Source: Micromonospora globbae (GTDB lineage: Bacteria; Actinomycetota; Actinomycetes; Mycobacteriales; Micromonosporaceae). Taken from it: a DNA stretch of 64,000 nt. Of this stretch, positions 59,972-64,000 are shown in pieces (position 1 is the first letter of the stretch; every line of letters begins with the position of its first letter). A program made the translations under genes and the position numbers. Where the stretch lies: positions 1 to 64,000 of the forward strand of contig NZ_RAQQ01000028.1 in assembly GCF_003610785.1 (NCBI RefSeq), read 5' to 3'. The notes under the pieces are model-generated. The model made no database searches. It was given only the letters and a program-made list of their open reading frames with translations, and was not told where the DNA came from.

Positions 59972-60916
59972 ATGTTCGACGCTGTCATCGTCGGCGGAGG
60001 CCCAGCCGGCATGGCCGCCGCCCTCACCCTGGGGCGGGCCCACCGCTCGGTGCTCCTGCTCGATGCCGAGGAGGGGCGCAACGCCCCAGCAGAGAAGGTG
60101 CACAATCTCCTGACCCGCGATGGCACACCACCTGACCAGTTGCGCAAGCTTGGACGCGAGGAACTGGCCGCGTACCCGGCGGTTCGGATACGGACCGGTA
60201 CGTGTGCGGCGGCCTACGTTCTCGACGACGGCGGCTTCCGCCTGGACCTGTCCGACGGCGGTACGGCACAGGCACGCCGGCTCCTGTTGGCCACCGGCCT
60301 GGCCGACGAGCTTCCCAAGCCGCGCGGGATCGAAGCATTGTGGGGCCGTTCCGCCTTCCACTGTCCCTATTGCCACGGCTATGAATGCACGGGCAAGCCG
60401 GTCGCGGTGATCGGCGCAGAACCGGCCCGCGTACGACTGGCACTGCAACTGAGCCGCTTCGCCGCCGACGTCGTGCTCTGCACCGACGGTGAACCGCTCG
60501 ACCCCGCGTCGCGCCTGAAGCTCGAGTCGAACGGCGTCGCCGTGCGCTGCGAAGCCATCGCCCGCGTGGAGGGGACGGGCGCCCAGCTGGAACAGATCGT
60601 GTTCGAGAGCGGCCCGGCACTGGCCAGGGACGCGGTGTTCGTCGTCAATGTGCCGCGTCAGCGCTCCGATCTGGCCGTTCGCCTCGGCTGCGCCTTCCTC
60701 GCCGATGGGTCTGTCGAGGTGAACGAGTTCGGACAGACGAGCGTGCGGGGCGTGTACGCGGCAGGTGACATGGCGCGGCGGGCCACCGTACCCATGCCGC
60801 TGGCTGCGGTGGTCACCGCAGCGGCCAGCGGCACCGTCGCCGGCGCGGTCATCGACCAGGACCTTGTCTGTGCCGACTTCGACCTGCCCAACCCGTTCGC
60901 TTCGGCGGTGGGCTGA
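59972..60916 (+). CDS. TrxB-like FAD disulfide oxidoreductase with CPYC motif
   Basis: A 314-residue thioredoxin-reductase-like flavoprotein: FAD motif VIVGGGPAGMAAALTL (residues 5-20), redox Cys131-Pro-Tyr-Cys134 followed by Cys139 (HCPYCHGYEC), and C-terminal GVYAAGDMARR. The CPYCHGYE site differs from TrxB (CATC) and resembles the dithiol-oxidase group (GliT/HlmI-like) that acts on small-molecule dithiols; inference. TTGACA at 59912-59917 and TGGAGG before ATG 59972. About 270 bp after it have no gene. Confidence 0.88.
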   Translation: MFDAVIVGGGPAGMAAALTLGRAHRSVLLLDAEEGRNAPAEKVHNLLTRDGTPPDQLRKLGREELAAYPAVRIRTGTCAAAYVLDDGGFRLDLSDGGTAQARRLLLATGLADELPKPRGIEALWGRSAFHCPYCHGYECTGKPVAVIGAEPARVRLALQLSRFAADVVLCTDGEPLDPASRLKLESNGVAVRCEAIARVEGTGAQLEQIVFESGPALARDAVFVVNVPRQRSDLAVRLGCAFLADGSVEVNEFGQTSVRGVYAAGDMARRATVPMPLAAVVTAAASGTVAGAVIDQDLVCADFDLPNPFASAVG

Positions 60917-61189
60917 GCGTGGTAGCCGCAGAAATCCATGCCGGAGGCGGCCGAGGCCCCGTCAAGGGGCATTCCTCGGAACCGCCCGGCCCGGTGGATC
61001 AGCCACAAGTCCGACGGGTCGCTTCGTCTCCAAGCAGCCGACCGCGTCAGGTGCGGCGCGGGTCGGCGGACCGGCGCGTGGATCGCCGAGCTGGCGGTTG
61101 GCCTCGATGGCCTGCCGGTCGCCGCCCTTCCTGATACCTGTAATCTCCGCGATGGCCCTGGTCAATGGGGCGACCCGGCCACGCTGTGA

Positions 61190-61897
61190 TCATTTCCCTC
61201 GCACGCAGAACTCGTTGCCGTCGGGATCGGCCAGCACGACGGCACCGTCCGCATCGACATCGAGCCGGGTGGCGCCGAGGGAGACGAGCCGGTCGACCTC
61301 CGCTTGCTGGTCGCCATCGACCGGGGCGAGGTCGAAGCGCTGCCGGTTCCTCACCGTCTTCGGGGCCACGGGCGGGCCTCCCCACGCCACCTTTGTGCCG
61401 CCGTGCGGTGACTGGATCGCAGTCTCCTCGTTCTGGTCCCAGATCAGCGGCCAGCCCAGCGCCTCGCTCCAGAAGAGGCCGACCTCCCGGGTGCCATCGC
61501 AGGCCAGTTCCCCGAGCAAGCCGCAGCCGGCGAGGAAGGTGTTGCCCGGCTCGATCACGCAGAACTCGTTACCCTCGGGATCAGCCAGGACAACGTGCCC
61601 CTCCTCGGGGCGCTGCCCGACATCCAGGTGGCTGGCGCCGAGTCCGAGCGCCGTCGCCACCGTGTGCTGCTGGTCGGCCTGGCTGGCGCTGGTCAGGTGA
61701 AGGTGCATGCGGCGGTTCGGCCCCACCTGCTCGGCGCTGCTCGCGACGAACCGCAGGCCGAGTTGGGTGTCGTCGCCAGGCAGGAGCACACCACCGGCGT
61801 CCTCGAGGACCTTCCGGCCGAGCATCCCGGCCCAGAACTGCGCCAGACGCGCCGGATCGTGCGCGTCGAAAGCCACCGCCAACTGTCGCGAGATCAT
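61190..61897 (-). CDS. Two-domain VOC (glyoxalase/bleomycin resistance-like) protein
   Basis: A 235-residue protein with two vicinal-oxygen-chelate modules: ARLAQFWAGMLGRKVLED with VLADPEGNEFCVIEPG (residues 10-125), and EVGLFWSEALGWPLIWDQNE with VVLADPDGNEFCVRGK (135-235). This type usually binds a metal and a small ligand; members include resistance proteins and uncharacterised enzymes. Start ATG 61897 (MISRQLAVAFDA). Stand-alone. Confidence 0.86.
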   Translation of the reverse strand: MISRQLAVAFDAHDPARLAQFWAGMLGRKVLEDAGGVLLPGDDTQLGLRFVASSAEQVGPNRRMHLHLTSASQADQQHTVATALGLGASHLDVGQRPEEGHVVLADPEGNEFCVIEPGNTFLAGCGLLGELACDGTREVGLFWSEALGWPLIWDQNEETAIQSPHGGTKVAWGGPPVAPKTVRNRQRFDLAPVDGDQQAEVDRLVSLGATRLDVDADGAVVLADPDGNEFCVRGK

Positions 61898-62155
61898 CAC
61901 TGCACCGTAGACGCGCGCCAGCACGACGACAACGCGGATTTGGAGAGGTGACGCCGGGATCGGCGGTGCCGATCGTGCTGGTCCGGGGACAACCCCTACC
62001 TCGGGTGTGCAGGGCAGTCCCCCGCCGCGTGAACGATCACCGTGGTCGCACGCGAGGGGCCATCACCCAGCCATTGAGAACATGTGCTCGTACCTGCGGG
62101 CATGGAGTGACGCAACCGGTAACACAAGCGGTCAGCCGGGTCCGCCCGGGGTGAA

Positions 62156-63148
62156 TCAGCGCGGTGAGGGTTGGGCCGTGTATGGGGGCGATGTCAGGGC
62201 TTCGGTGAGTCGGTCGACACCGAAGCCGCTGATCAGAAGGCGTTCCTTACGGTTGCCGGTCAGGAGTTGGCTCCAGTCGACGAAGCCGCCGTCGGCGACT
62301 TCCCAGTGTTGGTCTTCCGCAGCTGCGTAGACCTTGAAGCAGATGCCCGTGTAGTAGCCGCGTCCGGTCGTTCGGTCGGGGTCCTCGTGAACGGCAACGC
62401 CTGGGAGCCCGGCGAGTTCGGCACGCACCCGTTCGATGATCGGGCGGCTCGCGTCCTCCAGGCAGGTGAGCTGGATCCGTATGCGGTGGACCCCGGCCGC
62501 GGCCAGCGCCCGGGTAGCGAACCGCAGATGTTCGGCGAGCTGCCGGTGTTCGAAGGAGCGGTTGCCGGTATCCCGCCCGGCGGTCACCAGGCCGAATATC
62601 TGGAAGTGGGCCAGCATCCCAGGGCCGTTGAAGTGCTGTGCACGGGTCACCCGCTGACTGGCCGCCAGCCGCACCAGCACGTCTGACCGAGGATCTGCGG
62701 CCAATGCCTGGGCACGTCGCACGGACGCCTCCAGGGCCAGAGCGTTCGTCGGGTCCGCGGCAACCTCGCTGCCGCGAACCGTCGCTATCACCTTGCGCGG
62801 GTCGACGGTCGCCACGGCGGAATGGGCTGCCAGAGGTAGGACGGGGGCGAGCACGAGAATGTCGACGTTGTCGGGCAACGCGGAGATCAACGCGTCTTCG
62901 GCGCGGCGGAGTGCGGTGAAGCTGATCGGTGCCGGCGCCACGAACCGATCGTTGCGGTAGCGTCGCATCACCTCTGCTGGCGAGAGCCGGTCCGCACGGC
63001 GCCGGAACACCTCGAGCAGCAGGGTGGTCAGATCGCTACCCGACATGCCGTCGGCCAGCAGGTCCACCAGCTCCGGGCCATAGCGTTCCAGGACTCGTCG
63101 CAATGCTGGGTTTTCAGGGATCTGCCGGCTGGAACCGTCAGGCTTCAT
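62156..63148 (-). CDS. Class-II-synthetase-like protein (HisS/HisZ core-like), unassigned
   Basis: A 330-residue protein I cannot place firmly. The C-terminal part (GRGYYTGICFKVYAAAEDQH, then VADGGFVDWSQLL and LISGFGVDRLTEAL) mirrors the HisS/HisZ sequence YYTGxVFE, GGRYDxL and GFxxGVERL. That suggests a class II aminoacyl-tRNA synthetase-like catalytic core without an anticodon-binding domain. The N-terminal third (NPALRRVLERYGPELVDLLA) is helical. It could be a HisZ-like regulator, an amino-acid activating enzyme or unrelated. Alone between a VOC and a MarR gene. Confidence 0.55.
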   Translation of the reverse strand: MKPDGSSRQIPENPALRRVLERYGPELVDLLADGMSGSDLTTLLLEVFRRRADRLSPAEVMRRYRNDRFVAPAPISFTALRRAEDALISALPDNVDILVLAPVLPLAAHSAVATVDPRKVIATVRGSEVAADPTNALALEASVRRAQALAADPRSDVLVRLAASQRVTRAQHFNGPGMLAHFQIFGLVTAGRDTGNRSFEHRQLAEHLRFATRALAAAGVHRIRIQLTCLEDASRPIIERVRAELAGLPGVAVHEDPDRTTGRGYYTGICFKVYAAAEDQHWEVADGGFVDWSQLLTGNRKERLLISGFGVDRLTEALTSPPYTAQPSPR

Positions 63149-63487
63149 GGGTTGGAAGTATCACCGGACGGATTTCGGCATGACGAGGGATTATCCTCAC
63201 CGCCTGCCGTCCTGGTGGCTGGTTGACGATGCTTCACGGCGTCTCGTGCCCCTGTGCCGGCAGTGGGGACGCGGTACGCGGCGCAAGCACGGTCAACAAA
63301 CCGGCCGGATCAGGCACGATGCTGCGACCGTCACTGCCGCCGCCACAGCCTGAATGCCACCACAATGCCGGCCTGGCGGCCCAGACGGCATGTCATCCAA
63401 CATGGCGTACCAGGGCACCGCGGCCGGGGTGAGCCACGGCTCCCGCGAGAGCACCACGGCCAGGTAGTGGCCGGCGGCGAGGGCGCG
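63149..63487. other. Intergenic region with a possible gene remnant
   Basis: About 340 bp. The minus strand reads GHYLAVVLSREPWLTPAAVP then WYAMLDDMPSGPP (about 63380-63470), which looks protein-like but has no start and I do not recognise it. Nothing else supportable. Confidence 0.35.
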
Positions 63488-63979
63488 CTACTCCTCAGAG
63501 CCGTGGCCAGGTGATCGAGGGGCGGGTTGGTGTGCCGGTTGTACCAGTTCTCGTAGCAGGTTGCGGAACTGTTCGTACCGCTCCGGTCCGATCTTCGCCG
63601 CGTAGCGGGCCTCGATGTCGGCGAGGATGCGGTCCGCGTGCGCCTGCTCGTCGCGGCCTCGCTCGGTGAGCAGGACAAGTTTGCTGCGGCGGTCGGTGGG
63701 GTCGGGCCGCCGTTCCACGTACCCGAGTTCCTCCAGCTCGTCGAGGACGCGACCGACGACCTGCTTGTGTTGAGCGGTCAGTCGGGCTAGTTCCGTCGGC
63801 CGTACTCCCGTCTCGTCCAGGTAGGCGAGCAGCGCGCCGTGGCGGGGGCGCACCAGGCCATGGCCGCAGTCCGCCAGCCGGGCGAACAATTCCTCCTCCA
63901 GTGGCCACAGGAGTCTGGCCGCGAGCATGCCGAGATCAGGATCACGCTCCGCGCGGGCGATTCGACGGTTCCTGGCCAC
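63488..63979 (-). CDS. MarR-family transcriptional regulator
   Basis: A 163-residue MarR protein: winged HTH (residues 50-110; TELARLTAQHKQVVGRVLDE; RRPDPTDRRSKLVLLTERG) flanked by dimerisation helices, with the DxRxxK-type wing visible. GTG 63979 lies 8 nt after TATACT (complement of 63988-63993), so it may be leaderless. Its divergent partner, if any, is beyond the right edge. Confidence 0.87.
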   Translation of the reverse strand: MARNRRIARAERDPDLGMLAARLLWPLEEELFARLADCGHGLVRPRHGALLAYLDETGVRPTELARLTAQHKQVVGRVLDELEELGYVERRPDPTDRRSKLVLLTERGRDEQAHADRILADIEARYAAKIGPERYEQFRNLLRELVQPAHQPAPRSPGHGSEE

Positions 63980-64000
63980 GAGGAAGAAGTATACAGTTGG

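Noticed and set aside
54181..60916. A secondary-metabolite gene cluster indicated by the SARP regulator
   Set aside because: No PKS, NRPS, terpene or RiPP genes lie in the window; the neighbours are stress-type oxidoreductases. Genes beyond the window cannot be judged.
1..64000. CRISPR arrays, tRNA or rRNA genes, riboswitches
   Set aside because: I looked for evenly spaced direct repeats, cloverleaf-like GGTTCAA T-loops and rRNA core sequences and found none convincing. A systematic scan (tRNAscan-SE, Infernal) was not possible.

Overview
The window is high-GC actinomycete chromosome. Codon use, CsoR, ECF and SARP regulators, and the many apparently leaderless starts all fit Streptomyces or Micromonospora relatives. 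I favour Micromonosporaceae, but only from family flavour, because no rRNA or housekeeping marker is present. I see no tRNA, rRNA or CRISPR array. Most of the window is accessory: regulator-plus-enzyme pairs, a copper island, a sugar-acid/polysaccharide locus, one intact IS and several gene remnants.

Layout. 0-5.3 kb: Dps, a 16-cysteine copper-storage protein, a SCO6745-family protein, an orphan Imm32-like protein and a frameshifted tyrosine integrase. 5.6-9.2 kb: aldo-keto reductase/TetR pair, then a divergent TetR/NAD-epimerase module (copy A). 9.3-10.9 kb: an IS5-type element inserted exactly at the 3' end of a lexA-like gene. 11.9-17.4 kb: secreted serine hydrolase, TetR/DUF998 pair, YdeI-like protein, and copy B of the TetR/epimerase module in inverted orientation. 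Each copy carries three 17-bp operators phased by about 32 bp. 17.6-26.3 kb: DgdA-like aminotransferase/LysR, GNAT, GlxA-type regulator, small proteins, and an ECF42-type sigma factor coupled to a YCII protein. 26.3-27.0 kb: small HTH protein plus stand-alone Clp-N protein behind a 47-bp palindrome.

27.2-32.6 kb is a copper island: CopB-type ATPase, CopZ, a 14-helix MFS pump and CsoR, tied together by six CsoR-type boxes. 32.7-36.0 kb: DHFR-like protein/TetR pair and a TPR membrane protein.

36.2-53.1 kb is one functional locus. A secreted 1563-residue enzyme of unrecognised catalytic family is flanked by two operons. The first encodes a Tat/lipoprotein binding protein, two ABC permeases, an SMP-30 lactonase, an enolase-superfamily dehydratase and a uronate-dehydrogenase-like protein. 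The second encodes two paralogous enolases around a DHDPS-family lyase, then an SDR, a YesL-like membrane protein and a 37-residue ORF. An IclR regulator sits beside the enzyme. The likely logic is extracellular depolymerisation of an acidic polysaccharide, ABC uptake, oxidation to aldonate/aldarate, dehydration and retro-aldol cleavage. I consider this locus the best candidate for an undescribed system.

53.2-64 kb: an unknown protein, a 1063-residue SARP regulator beside an oxidoreductase pair with 11-bp-phased repeats, a MerR/TrxB-like pair, a VOC protein, a class-II-synthetase-like protein and a MarR regulator.
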